A stretch of 64,000 nt of DNA from Chloroflexota bacterium. Lineage in GTDB: Bacteria; Chloroflexota; Dehalococcoidia; Lucifugimonadales; Australimonadaceae. The translations under genes and the position numbers were made by a program. The notes beneath the pieces were generated by a model that did not search any database, had not been told where the DNA came from, and was given only the letters and a program-made list of their open reading frames with translations. Positions 24,744-31,738 of the stretch are shown piece by piece (position 1 is the first letter of the stretch; every line of letters starts with the position of its first letter). The stretch spans positions 31,187-95,186 of the forward strand of contig JAPPHT010000010.1 of the NCBI GenBank assembly GCA_028874795.1. The letters are read 5' to 3'.

Positions 24744-26045
24744 TCAGGAGACCTCCGCTTCCTGCCACGGCGGCGCATCCGCCCAGGGGCGCAGGAACTC
24801 CTCGACCTCCTTGATGTGCTCCGGGCTCTGGCCGGACTGCGACGGCGTGAAGGCCGCGAGCCGCGCGGGGTTGTTCATGGACGGCCAGTGCTCCAACGGC
24901 AGCCTGATGCACTCGTTCTCCCCCTCGTCACGGACGACCGCCATCGGCTCGCCGCCGTCGGCCACGACGGCCATCTGCTCGGTGAGCAGCTTGCGGTAGA
25001 GGATGATGCCGCGGTCGGACTCGCCGAGGTGCTCCCGGTGGCGCGGGGCGATGCCGCCCTGCGTGATCCACGCTACGAAGTCCTGGTGGTTGACGAGGTC
25101 CTCGATGAGGCGGCCGTCGTCGCCGTAGAGGTTGACGTTGAAGTACGGGATGCGCTCCTGGGGGTGCACGGCCTGACCCGGCGCGGCGCGGTAGAAGAAC
25201 CACGTGACGTGCAGGGTGTTCTCGTCATCCACGGGCGTGCGGAACTGCATGGAGCAGCGCACCGAGCTGCCCACGAAGAGGATCTGCGGGAACATGATGG
25301 GGTGGCCGATGGCCCAGTCGCCATGGGTCTCGTCGATGCCCTCGGTGATGCGGCGCTTGACGATGCCGTAGTCGAAGACGTCGAAGCCGATCTTCTGGTG
25401 CCGCTTGGGCAGGATGCCGACCTCCTCAGCCTTGGCGAGGCCGAGACGCACTGCCTTGTCGTGCTGCTGCCGGACGCCCCAGTAGCCGTGCAGCCACTCC
25501 AGGTGCACCGGGTCCAGCGAGTTCTCCATGCACTGCAGCCAGTTGCACGGCAGCGGCGCAAGGGCGACCTCGCTCCAGCCGTCGTCCCAGGTGAACGGCT
25601 CCCAGTTCGGCAGCAGCGGCGCGGGCTGAGGGCCCATGTAGGCGAACACCATGCCCGCGAGGACCTGCACGGGGTAGCCGGCGACCTTGACCTTCTCCTT
25701 GAAGCGGCCGTCCGGGTGGACGGTCTCCTCGAAAGGCTGCTCGATGCACTGTCCGGTCTCGTCCATCATCCAGCCGTGGTACATGCAGCGGAGGCCGTGC
25801 TCCTCGGGGATGCCGTAGGAGAGGTCCACGCGGCGGTGTGGGCAGAAGCGTTCGATGAGTCCGAGCGTGCCGGACCTGTCCTTGTAGAGGACGAGGTCCT
25901 CGCCGAGCAGGCGGACGGCCTTGGTGGGGCGCTCGTCGAGCTCGGCTGCTGCGGCGATGGGGTGCCAGTAGCGGCGCATGAGCTCGCCCATGGGCGTGCC
26001 CTGCCCGACTCTCGACAGCCGTTCGTTCTCCTGGATGCTGAGCAT
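24744..26045 (-). CDS. Rieske aromatic ring-hydroxylating oxygenase, alpha-subunit type
   Basis: 433 aa. The Rieske [2Fe-2S] ligands are C68 and H70 (RFCPHRR) and C87 and H90 (RCMYHGW). The catalytic non-haem iron domain carries ENSLDPVHLEWLHGYWG, with the Asp and His ligands expected. The closest recognisable type is phthalate dioxygenase / vanillate demethylase-like, a single-component oxygenase fed by a separate reductase, which is not nearby. GGGAGG precedes the ATG by 7 nt. It is likely an O-demethylase or ring hydroxylase. Confidence 0.92.
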   Translation of the reverse strand: MLSIQENERLSRVGQGTPMGELMRRYWHPIAAAAELDERPTKAVRLLGEDLVLYKDRSGTLGLIERFCPHRRVDLSYGIPEEHGLRCMYHGWMMDETGQCIEQPFEETVHPDGRFKEKVKVAGYPVQVLAGMVFAYMGPQPAPLLPNWEPFTWDDGWSEVALAPLPCNWLQCMENSLDPVHLEWLHGYWGVRQQHDKAVRLGLAKAEEVGILPKRHQKIGFDVFDYGIVKRRITEGIDETHGDWAIGHPIMFPQILFVGSSVRCSMQFRTPVDDENTLHVTWFFYRAAPGQAVHPQERIPYFNVNLYGDDGRLIEDLVNHQDFVAWITQGGIAPRHREHLGESDRGIILYRKLLTEQMAVVADGGEPMAVVRDEGENECIRLPLEHWPSMNNPARLAAFTPSQSGQSPEHIKEVEEFLRPWADAPPWQEAEVS

Positions 26046-26063
26046 CGATCTACCTCCCTGTGC

Positions 26064-26108
26064 TCAACCCTCACCCTAACCCTCTCCCAGGGGGAGAGGG
26101 GACAGAAG
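26064..26108. repeat. dispersed repeat: CCCTCACCCTAACCCTCTCCCAGGGGGAGAGGGG family
   Basis: Located between the Rieske and tautomerase genes. CCTCTCCC and GGGAGAGG form an inverted repeat. Nearly the same sequence is found inside the esterase gene at about 29296 and at 48200. Confidence 0.65.
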
Positions 26109-26172
26109 GGCCGGATGGCGGGATTGTAGCGCACGGCGCAAGTGTCGGCGTGGGATGTGGTTGCCGCTTCGC

Positions 26173-26562
26173 CTAAACGTTCACGGAGTACGGCAGAGCG
26201 ATCTCGTCGCCGACCGCGCCGCGGAGGCCCCAGTTCTGCATGGGGGACTCGAACAGCGTTATCTCCACGTCCTGCGGGTCGATGCCGAGGTTGTGGTGTA
26301 TCCGCTGGAAGAGGAGCCGGATGAGCGTGCGTTTCGCTTCCGCGGACCGGCCCTCGAACATGGAGATCTCGATGATGGTGTAGCGGTCCGACCGGTCGGC
26401 CGGGTGCACGAAGTCCTCGCGCTCCAGCGGAAAGAAGCGGTGGAACCGCTTGTCCGGCGGGTACGAGAGCGCATCGACCACGCACGAGTGGATGGTGTCG
26501 GAGAGCGCGCTCCTGATGGGAACCAACTCTTCCCTGAGTCCGAATATCCTGGTCTGGGCCAT
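26173..26562 (-). CDS. tautomerase-family protein (Tautomerase_2 type)
   Basis: 129 aa. The pattern FHRFFPLEREDFVHPADRSDRYTIIEISMFEGRSAEAKRTLIRLLFQRIHHNLGIDPQDVEITLFESPMQNWGLRG matches the large, monomer-repeat tautomerase family. Members of the superfamily use an N-terminal proline as catalytic base, but here the protein begins MAQTRIFG, so Pro1 is missing. The start is set by AGGAGG 8 nt before the ATG at 26562. It sits just downstream of the Rieske gene's promoter region on the same strand and behind a strong terminator, possibly an attenuator. Confidence 0.82.
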   Translation of the reverse strand: MAQTRIFGLREELVPIRSALSDTIHSCVVDALSYPPDKRFHRFFPLEREDFVHPADRSDRYTIIEISMFEGRSAEAKRTLIRLLFQRIHHNLGIDPQDVEITLFESPMQNWGLRGAVGDEIALPYSVNV

Positions 26563-26610
26563 TGCGGTTGCCTCCTGCAGCATGTTGTCCGTACAGGTCC
26601 GATACGCGGC

Positions 26611-26775
26611 AAAAAAAGAACCACTGCCCCAAGAGGCGTGGTTCTACAGGTTGTGCACGTCGCGCCTCGTGGGACGCCCGTGCCGCTTACGTGTCGCCTA
26701 CTCGCGCGACGGGGCTCCCGCTTCTACCAGCGGAAGCCACCAGCGATTCTCCTTGCCAGGTAGTCTGTACATCGG
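26611..26775 (-). ncRNA. candidate structured RNA or leader ending in a strong terminator
   Basis: On the minus strand, AGAACCAC and GTGGTTCT form a perfect 8-bp stem followed by seven T residues (26611-26617). Upstream, GGCTTCCGCT and AGCGGGAGCC form a 10-bp stem (26713-26738), and GTCGC/GCGAC a smaller one. GGCAAGGAGAA...CGCTG (26741-26757) can pair with the terminator's own 3' arm and T-tract. That would close the RNA or act as an antiterminator. No ORF with family features overlaps. It lies 49 nt before the tautomerase ATG. The 5' end is a guess. I could not match it to a known RNA family. Confidence 0.45.
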
Positions 26776-26814
26776 CAGACAGGGTAACACCTTTTGCAGA
26801 TCCGCAAAGTGTCC

Positions 26815-27078
26815 CGCCCGGCTCACCCCCCATCCCCGCATCAAGTGCGGGGCAGGCTCTAGCCTTCCCCCATCAAGGGGAAGGACCAGACAGGGCGCCC
26901 ACAAGAGACGCCCCTACACCGAGCACCACGTTCCACGCCCCGCCGGGGGCCCTCACCCGCCGCGCAAGCGCGCCTCCCTCTCCCTCAGGAGAGGGGAGCT
27001 GGCCCCCGAGAGGATGTTGCGCGCTGAAGCGCGGGCTCCGCCTCGGGCTCCGCTCAACATGACGCACTCCCCCGACCC
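26815..27078. repeat. composite block of dispersed repeats
   Basis: Several elements follow one another: CCCCGCATCAAGTGCGGGG hairpin; CCTTCCCCCATCAAGGGGAAGG; a GGGCGCCCACAAG...CGCCCCTACACCG unit; CCCTCACCCGCCGCGCAAGCGCG; CTCTCCCTCAGGAGAGGGG; and GCGCGCTGAAGCGCGGGCTCCG. Each has relatives at other sites in this window. No gene is present in this stretch. Confidence 0.65.
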
Positions 27079-27102
27079 TGCCCCGTGTGCCCTGACGTCC
27101 TC

Positions 27103-27130
27103 TTCACATCTGTACGGTATATCGTACAAT
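27103..27130 (+). promoter_or_regulatory. promoter and operator of the HigBA module
   Basis: TTCACA (27103) and TACAAT (27125) are spaced 16 nt. Between and overlapping them lies TGTACGGTATATCGTACA (27111-27128), an almost perfect 18-bp palindrome. The predicted start of transcription falls at or next to the GTG of higB, so the mRNA may be nearly leaderless. HigA is the expected repressor. Confidence 0.6.
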
Positions 27131-27136
27131 GGGGCC

Positions 27137-27433
27137 GTGTACACGATTCTGAGAAGCGCGACGTTCGACCGATGGTTGAGCAGGCTGCGGGACCGCCAAG
27201 CGGTGAACCGCATCGTCGCCAGGCTGCTGGCAGCCGAAGATGGGCATCTCGGAGACGTGGGACCTGTGGGCGGCGGCGTGTCCGAGATGCGGATCCAGTA
27301 CGGACCCGGATACCGGGTCTACTTCATCACGCGGAATACCGATCTGATCGTCCTGCTATGTGGCGGCGACAAGGACAGTCAACGGCGAGACATTGAGCGG
27401 GCCAGGAGAATGGCGACAGAATGGAGGAGCTGA
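27137..27433 (+). CDS. higB: HigB-type (RelE superfamily) addiction-module toxin
   Basis: 98 aa. FDRWLSRLRDRQAVNRIVARLLAAEDGHLGDVGPVGGGVSEMRIQYGPGYRVYFITRNTDLIVLLCGGDKDSQRRDIERA matches the 'putative addiction module killer protein' branch of RelE/HigB ribosome-dependent mRNA interferases. The ORF track runs 229 codons further upstream through repeat sequence and is rejected. GTG at 27137 gives the family's normal N-terminus VYTILRSATFDRWL. Its TGA overlaps the ATG of higA (TGATG). Confidence 0.85.
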   Translation: MYTILRSATFDRWLSRLRDRQAVNRIVARLLAAEDGHLGDVGPVGGGVSEMRIQYGPGYRVYFITRNTDLIVLLCGGDKDSQRRDIERARRMATEWRS

Positions 27434-27777
27434 TGTCTGAGGAGTATCGAAGGTTCGACGCAGCGGACTACGTAAAGACCGAAGAAGACATCCAAGGGCT
27501 TCTCAGCGCAGCTGTAGATGAGGACACGGGTGACGGAGCCGTGATCCGCGCCGCCTTGAAGTACATCGCCCAGAAACACAACATGAGCGCCCTTGCCCGC
27601 GCCACCGGGCTGAACCGCGGCAACCTCTACGAGGCACTGTCTGACGGCGGCAACCCTACCCTGGCAACGCTGCTGAAGGTCACAGCCGCCCTGGGTCTGA
27701 GACTGCGCCTCGAGCCTGTGGAGGACGGCGTAGCAGGTGCGCAACCGGCCAGGGCCGGAAGCACCCAGCAGGGATAG
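27433..27777 (+). CDS. higA: HigA-type addiction-module antidote protein
   Basis: 114 aa. DAADYVKTEEDIQGLLSAAVDEDTGDGAVIRAALKYIAQKHNMSALARATGLNRGNLYEALSDGGNPTLATLLKVTAALGLRLRLEP is the Xre-like HTH antidote paired with HigB of this branch. The HTH is MSALARATGLNRGNLYEAL. The second ATG (27433) was chosen because it overlaps the toxin stop and has GGAGG 5 nt upstream. It neutralises HigB and probably represses the upstream palindrome. The C-terminal AQPARAGSTQQG tail is extra. Confidence 0.87.
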   Translation: MSEEYRRFDAADYVKTEEDIQGLLSAAVDEDTGDGAVIRAALKYIAQKHNMSALARATGLNRGNLYEALSDGGNPTLATLLKVTAALGLRLRLEPVEDGVAGAQPARAGSTQQG

Positions 27778-27819
27778 CCGTCGACTGCTCTATCGCCTGG
27801 CTGAGTGAGCGGCGCGCGC

Positions 27820-27990
27820 ACCGAGAGGGCGCCCACAAGGGTGGTTCGACAGGCTCACCATGAGCGGGGGCGGGTGGACCACCCTCACCCGCCGCGCGAG
27901 CGCGTCTCCCTCTCCCAGAGGGCGAGGGGAGCTGGCCAGCCTGAGGGGATGCGCGCTAAAGCGCGGGCTGCGCTCAAAGTGACAAGGCCC
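27820..27990. repeat. dispersed repeat block
   Basis: Contains GAGGGCGCCCACAAGGGTG, ACCCTCACCCGCCGCGCGAGCGCG, CTCTCCCAGAGGGCGAGGGG and GCGCGCTAAAGCGCGGGCTGCGCTCAAAGTGACA, an arrangement like the block at 26815. It lies between higA and the first alpha/beta hydrolase gene. Confidence 0.6.
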
Positions 27991-28030
27991 TGCGTATAAT
28001 CCGGCGCAGCCGGTCCGGAGGAGGCGTGTG

Positions 28031-28966
28031 ATGCCGCTCGACCCTGAAGCGAAAGCGTCGTTGGAGAAACGCATCGAGATGGGTGTGCTCGAGCCGCACG
28101 AGACGAGCCCGCAGGAGGCACGAGCGTTGCAGGCGGCCCGGCCGAACCTGCCCGGGCCGGAGGTGGCGTCGGTCAGCGATCACCTGGCGCCCGGGCCGCA
28201 CGGCGACGTGCCCGTGCGCGTATACGTCCCAGTGACGGACGATGAAGGCCCCCTGCCCGTTTCCATGTGGTTCCACGGCGGCGGCTGGGTCATCGGGAGC
28301 GTCGCGACGAACGATGCAACGTGCCGGGCGCTGGCGAACGCGTCCGGCGCCATCGTCGTTTCGGTGGACTACCGGCTCGCGCCGGAGCACAAGTTCCCGG
28401 TGCCGTTCGACGACTCCTACGCGGCGACGGTGTGGGCGGCGGAGAACGCGGCGTCGCTGGGCGGCGACCCCTCCCGGTTGGCGGTCGCGGGAGCAAGCGC
28501 CGGCGGGAACCTCTCAGCAACGATAGCGCTGCGGGCGCGGGACGAGGGAGGGCCGCGACTCGTGCAGCAGTCGCTCATCTACCCGGTGACCGACCACGAC
28601 TTCACCCGTCCGTCATACGTCGAGAACGGCGAAGGCTACGGACTCTCTTACGCCTCGATGGTCTGGTTCTGGGACTGCTACCTCTCCAGCGGGGCGGAGG
28701 CGTCGAACCCCTACGTTTCGCCGATGCTCGCGGAGAACCTGTCCGGCCTCCCTCCAGCGTTCGTGCTGACGTGCGAGTACGACCCCCTGCGCGATGAGGG
28801 TGAGGCATACGCGGCCCGGCTGCAGGAGGCGGGCGTGCCGACCAGGCTGAGCCGCTACGACGGGATGATCCACGCGCTCTTCAACGCGGGCATACCCTTC
28901 TCCCGGACGTGGAGCGCGATCGACGAGACCGCGGGCGAGCTGCGGAAGGCGTTCGGCACGGCGTAA
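28031..28966 (+). CDS. alpha/beta hydrolase, hormone-sensitive-lipase (HSL) type esterase
   Basis: 311 aa. The oxyanion motif MWFHGGGWVIGS (HGGGW), nucleophile elbow GASAGG, catalytic Asp region CEYDPLRDEGEAYAARL and catalytic His in YDGMIHALFN form the complete HSL-family triad. It likely hydrolyses short- to medium-chain esters. GGAGG lies 6 nt before the ATG at 28031 (a GTG three bases earlier is the track start). A close paralogue follows 124 nt downstream. The same repeated promoter-proximal sequence (CGTATA.TCCGGCGCAGCCGG) precedes both genes. Confidence 0.92.
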   Translation: MPLDPEAKASLEKRIEMGVLEPHETSPQEARALQAARPNLPGPEVASVSDHLAPGPHGDVPVRVYVPVTDDEGPLPVSMWFHGGGWVIGSVATNDATCRALANASGAIVVSVDYRLAPEHKFPVPFDDSYAATVWAAENAASLGGDPSRLAVAGASAGGNLSATIALRARDEGGPRLVQQSLIYPVTDHDFTRPSYVENGEGYGLSYASMVWFWDCYLSSGAEASNPYVSPMLAENLSGLPPAFVLTCEYDPLRDEGEAYAARLQEAGVPTRLSRYDGMIHALFNAGIPFSRTWSAIDETAGELRKAFGTA

Positions 28967-28969
28967 CGG

Positions 28970-29050
28970 GGCCCTTCGGCAGGCTCCGGGCAGGCTCTCG
29001 ACTTCGCCCTCGGCTGCCGCCGACGGGCTCCGCTCGGAATGACAATCCGT
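28970..29050. repeat. dispersed repeat ('...GGCTCCGCTCGGAATGACAA' family)
   Basis: CTTCGGCAGGCTCC, TCTCGACTTCGCCC and GGGCTCCGCTCGGAATGACAATC resemble elements at 32905, 42301, 46400 and 61468. The repeat separates the two esterase genes. Confidence 0.6.
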
Positions 29051-29090
29051 CGCGTATACTCCGGCGCAGCCGGCCTGGAGGAGATGTCTC

Positions 29091-30053
29091 GTGCCCCTCG
29101 ACCCTGAAGTGAGAGCCTCGTTGGAGCAGCAGGCCGCCATGGGCCTGCCCGCCCAGCACGAGGTGAGCCCCGAGGAGGCGCGCGCGATGTCGGAGGGCCA
29201 GCCGCGCATCCCCGGGCCGGAGGTTGCGTCGGTGAGCGACCTCGCCGCGCCGGGGCCTCACGGCGACGTGCCCGTGCGGGTGTACGTTCCGGTGATTCAC
29301 CCTCACCCTCTCCCAGGGGGAGAGGGGAATGAAGAGTCCCTGCCCGTGTGCGTGTGGTTCCATGGGGGCGGATGGGTAGTTGGCAGCATCGCGACGAACG
29401 ACCCGACCTGCCGGGCGCTCGCGAACGCATCAGGGGCCATCATCGTGTCGGTGGACTACCGGCTGGCGCCGGAGCACAGGTTCCCGATCCCCCTAGACGA
29501 CTGCTACGCCGCGATGGAATGGGCGGCGGCGAATGCGGCGTCGTTCGGCGGCGACCCGTCGCGGCTGGCGGTCGCCGGGTCCAGCGCCGGTGGCAACCTC
29601 GCCACCGCGGTGGCGCTGCGGGCACGGGACGAGGGCGGGCCGCGGCTCGCGCACCAGTCGCTCATCTGCCCGGTCGTTGACAAGGACTTCCGGCGCGTGT
29701 CGTACGTGGAGAACGGCGAGGGCTACGGCCTGTCCTACGACACGATGGTCTACTTCTGGCTGTGCTACGTGTCCGGCGAAGCCGACGCGTTCAACCCTTA
29801 CGCCGTACCGATGGCGGCGGCGGACCTGTCCGGCGTGGCGCCGGCGTTCGTGCTGACGTGCGAGTACGACCCGCTGCGCGACGAGGGCGAGGCGTACGCC
29901 GAGCGGCTGCGCGAGGCCGGCGTGCCGGTGAAGCTGTCCCGATACGATGGGCAGGTCCACGCATTGTTCAACGCCGGGGTGCCGTTCACGCGGACGTGGG
30001 ACGCCATCAACGAGGCGGCGGGAGAGCTGCGGAAGGCGTTCGGCACTGCGTGA
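29091..30053 (+). CDS. alpha/beta hydrolase, HSL-type esterase (paralogue with repeat-derived insertion)
   Basis: 320 aa, very similar to the preceding esterase. HGGGW, the GSSAGG elbow, CEYDPLRDEGEAYAERL and YDGQVHALFN are all present. Start is GTG with GGAGG 9 nt upstream. Relative to its paralogue it has nine extra residues, IHPHPLPGGEGNEES replacing TDDEGP, just before the HGGGW strand. These codons are read from a dispersed GC-rich repeat. The insertion is in frame and lies in a surface region before the oxyanion loop, so activity may be kept. Its stop overlaps the GTG of the MFS gene. Confidence 0.92.
   Translation: MPLDPEVRASLEQQAAMGLPAQHEVSPEEARAMSEGQPRIPGPEVASVSDLAAPGPHGDVPVRVYVPVIHPHPLPGGEGNEESLPVCVWFHGGGWVVGSIATNDPTCRALANASGAIIVSVDYRLAPEHRFPIPLDDCYAAMEWAAANAASFGGDPSRLAVAGSSAGGNLATAVALRARDEGGPRLAHQSLICPVVDKDFRRVSYVENGEGYGLSYDTMVYFWLCYVSGEADAFNPYAVPMAAADLSGVAPAFVLTCEYDPLRDEGEAYAERLREAGVPVKLSRYDGQVHALFNAGVPFTRTWDAINEAAGELRKAFGTA
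29293..29332. repeat. dispersed repeat inside the esterase coding sequence
   Basis: CACCCTCACCCTCTCCCAGG and its continuation GGGAGAGGGGAA match the intergenic family seen at 26066 and 48200. The paralogous gene lacks it, so it is an acquired insertion. Confidence 0.75.
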
Positions 30054-31429
30054 GTGAGCACCGCCATCCCAACCTTCCCCCATCAAGGGGGAAGGGGCAG
30101 GCAAGAGCGCCAGGGATACCGCGTTTCTGGCCGTCGCACCGCGTCTTCTACGGATGGGCTGTGGTCGGCGCGGCGTTCGTGGCGACGTTCGCGGAGGTGC
30201 CGGGGTTCGGGCCGGTGCTCACGGTCTTCGTCAAGCCGATCCAGGATGAGCTGGGCTGGTCGTACAGGGTAATCGCAACGGGGTTCCTCATCGGGAGCGC
30301 GTCGGGGGCGATCGCATCGAGCGTCACGGGGTGGCTGGTCGACAAGTACGGGCCGCGGGTGGTGGTGGCGCTGGGAGGCGTGGGGCTCGCGGCTGCGCTC
30401 ATAGGGCTGTCGACGATACAGGAGCCGTGGCACTTCTGGACTTTCTTCGGGTTGGCGCGCGGGTCGGTGATCGCGGGGGTGGAGATCGGGTCCTCAGTGG
30501 CGATAGCGAAATGGTTCGTGCGGCAGCGCGGGCGCACACTGGCGCTGAAGTCGATGGGCCAGCGGTCGGGACAGGTCGTGCTCCCCATCGTCAGCTTTCT
30601 CATCATGGACGCGTCCGACTGGCGGACGGCGTACGTGGCGCTGTCCGGCTTCGCGTGCCTGGCGATCATCGGGCCCGCGCTGGTGCTGATGCGCAGCCAG
30701 CCGGAAGACCACGGGCTGTTGCCGGACGGCACGACCGATCTGCGCAGCGTTCGGGGCGAACCGGGGGGTGAAGGGGCGAGTTCCCTGCCTCCGCGGGAGC
30801 GACTAACAGTGGTGGAGGATTCGTGGACGCTGCGGGAGGCACGGGGGACGCGGGCCTTCTGGCTGATCACGGTGTTCCTCATATGCACGCCGTTCGTTCA
30901 GGGGGCGACGAACCTGCACATGGCGCCCATCTTCCACGACCGCGGGCTGAGCGATGGCCAGGCGGTGGCGATCGTGTCCATCTTCGGGATGTCGTCCGTG
31001 TCATCGATCATGCCGATGGGGTTCATGATGGAGCGCGTACACGTGAGGCTGGGAGCGATGATGCAGGCGGTGCTGGTGCTCACGTCCATGCTGCTTCTCC
31101 TGGTCCCGGCGGGCGGCTTCCCGCTAGCGGTGCTCTGGGCGGTCATCTTCGGCGTCGCGGCGGGGATGCGGAACGTTATCGAGGTGCTGCTGCTGGCGAA
31201 CTACTACGGTCGGGCGTCGCTGGGAGCGATCAAGGGGTTCACGGCGCCGTTCCGCATGATCAGCCCGTTCGGGCCATTGCTGGCGGCGCACATCCGGGAC
31301 GAGACGGACAGCTACACGGGGGCGTTACTGCTCTTTGCGGGCGTCGCGGTGTTGATGCTGGCGCTCATGGCGTTCGCGACGCAGCCGCGGAAGGCGCCGG
31401 CGTTCATTTCCGGTTTACGCTCTCCCTAG
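30050..31429 (+). CDS. MFS transporter (OFA/monocarboxylate-like)
   Basis: 459 aa with 12 membrane helices. The first helix FYGWAVVGAAFVATFAEVPGFGPVLTVFVKP and the block GWLVDKYGPRVVVALGGVGLAAALIGLS are typical of OFA/MCT-type carriers of organic acids. A central cytoplasmic loop (LPDGTTDLRSVRGEPGG...) separates the halves. The only start upstream of helix 1 is a GTG overlapping the esterase stop (GTGA). It makes the first 20 residues (VSEHRHPNLPPSRGKGQARA) repeat-derived. Coupling to the esterases suggests uptake or release of an ester's acid product. Confidence 0.85.
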   Translation: MSEHRHPNLPPSRGKGQARAPGIPRFWPSHRVFYGWAVVGAAFVATFAEVPGFGPVLTVFVKPIQDELGWSYRVIATGFLIGSASGAIASSVTGWLVDKYGPRVVVALGGVGLAAALIGLSTIQEPWHFWTFFGLARGSVIAGVEIGSSVAIAKWFVRQRGRTLALKSMGQRSGQVVLPIVSFLIMDASDWRTAYVALSGFACLAIIGPALVLMRSQPEDHGLLPDGTTDLRSVRGEPGGEGASSLPPRERLTVVEDSWTLREARGTRAFWLITVFLICTPFVQGATNLHMAPIFHDRGLSDGQAVAIVSIFGMSSVSSIMPMGFMMERVHVRLGAMMQAVLVLTSMLLLLVPAGGFPLAVLWAVIFGVAAGMRNVIEVLLLANYYGRASLGAIKGFTAPFRMISPFGPLLAAHIRDETDSYTGALLLFAGVAVLMLALMAFATQPRKAPAFISGLRSP

Positions 31430-31738
31430 AGAGCCGCTCGCCCGCCCCGAGGGCCCTCACCCGCCGCCTGTGGCGGCACCCTCTCCTTCAGGAGAGGAGT
31501 GCGTTAGGCCCCACACTTCCCCACGCCCCCACAGTACCCTCTCCCTAACCCTCTCCCCTTGTAGGGCGAGGGGACCATTCCGTCTCCCAGCGCGAGGGCG
31601 CAGTAGTATAGTTGCCGGCGAGCGGCGGAGAACGGTATGGACCGAAGGCCCTCAGCGGCAACCCTCCGGGCGGCGACCTCTCCCACGAGAAGAGGTGACC
31701 CAGGAGTTGTCGATTTTGCGTAAAGGAAGGTCAGGGTC
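31430..31738. repeat. 309-bp gap filled with dispersed repeats
   Basis: GGGCCCTCACCCGCCGCCTG, CTCTCCTTCAGGAGAGGAG and CTCTCCCTAACCCTCTCCCC are members of the same GC-rich families. No gene is seen. The last about 60 bp should hold the promoter of the amidohydrolase; GGAAGG there is its ribosome site. Confidence 0.6.

Noticed and set aside
24543-26129. 528-aa plus-strand ORF over the Rieske gene
   Set aside because: Exactly antisense to a clear Rieske oxygenase with all metal ligands. The predicted protein is repetitive and has no domain.
26611-26775. Known riboswitch classes (TPP, cobalamin, FMN, ZTP, fluoride, T-box)
   Set aside because: The conserved cores of these classes, as far as I can recall them, were not found, so only an unclassified RNA is proposed.
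26064-27078. Rho-independent terminators at every CTCTCC..GGAGAGG repeat
   Set aside because: Most copies form hairpins but lack T-runs and occur in arrays and inside coding sequence, so they are better treated as dispersed repeats.
26450-27136. Upstream extension of the HigB ORF
   Set aside because: The segment is translated from dispersed repeats. The family N-terminus begins at GTG 27137, right after a promoter and operator.
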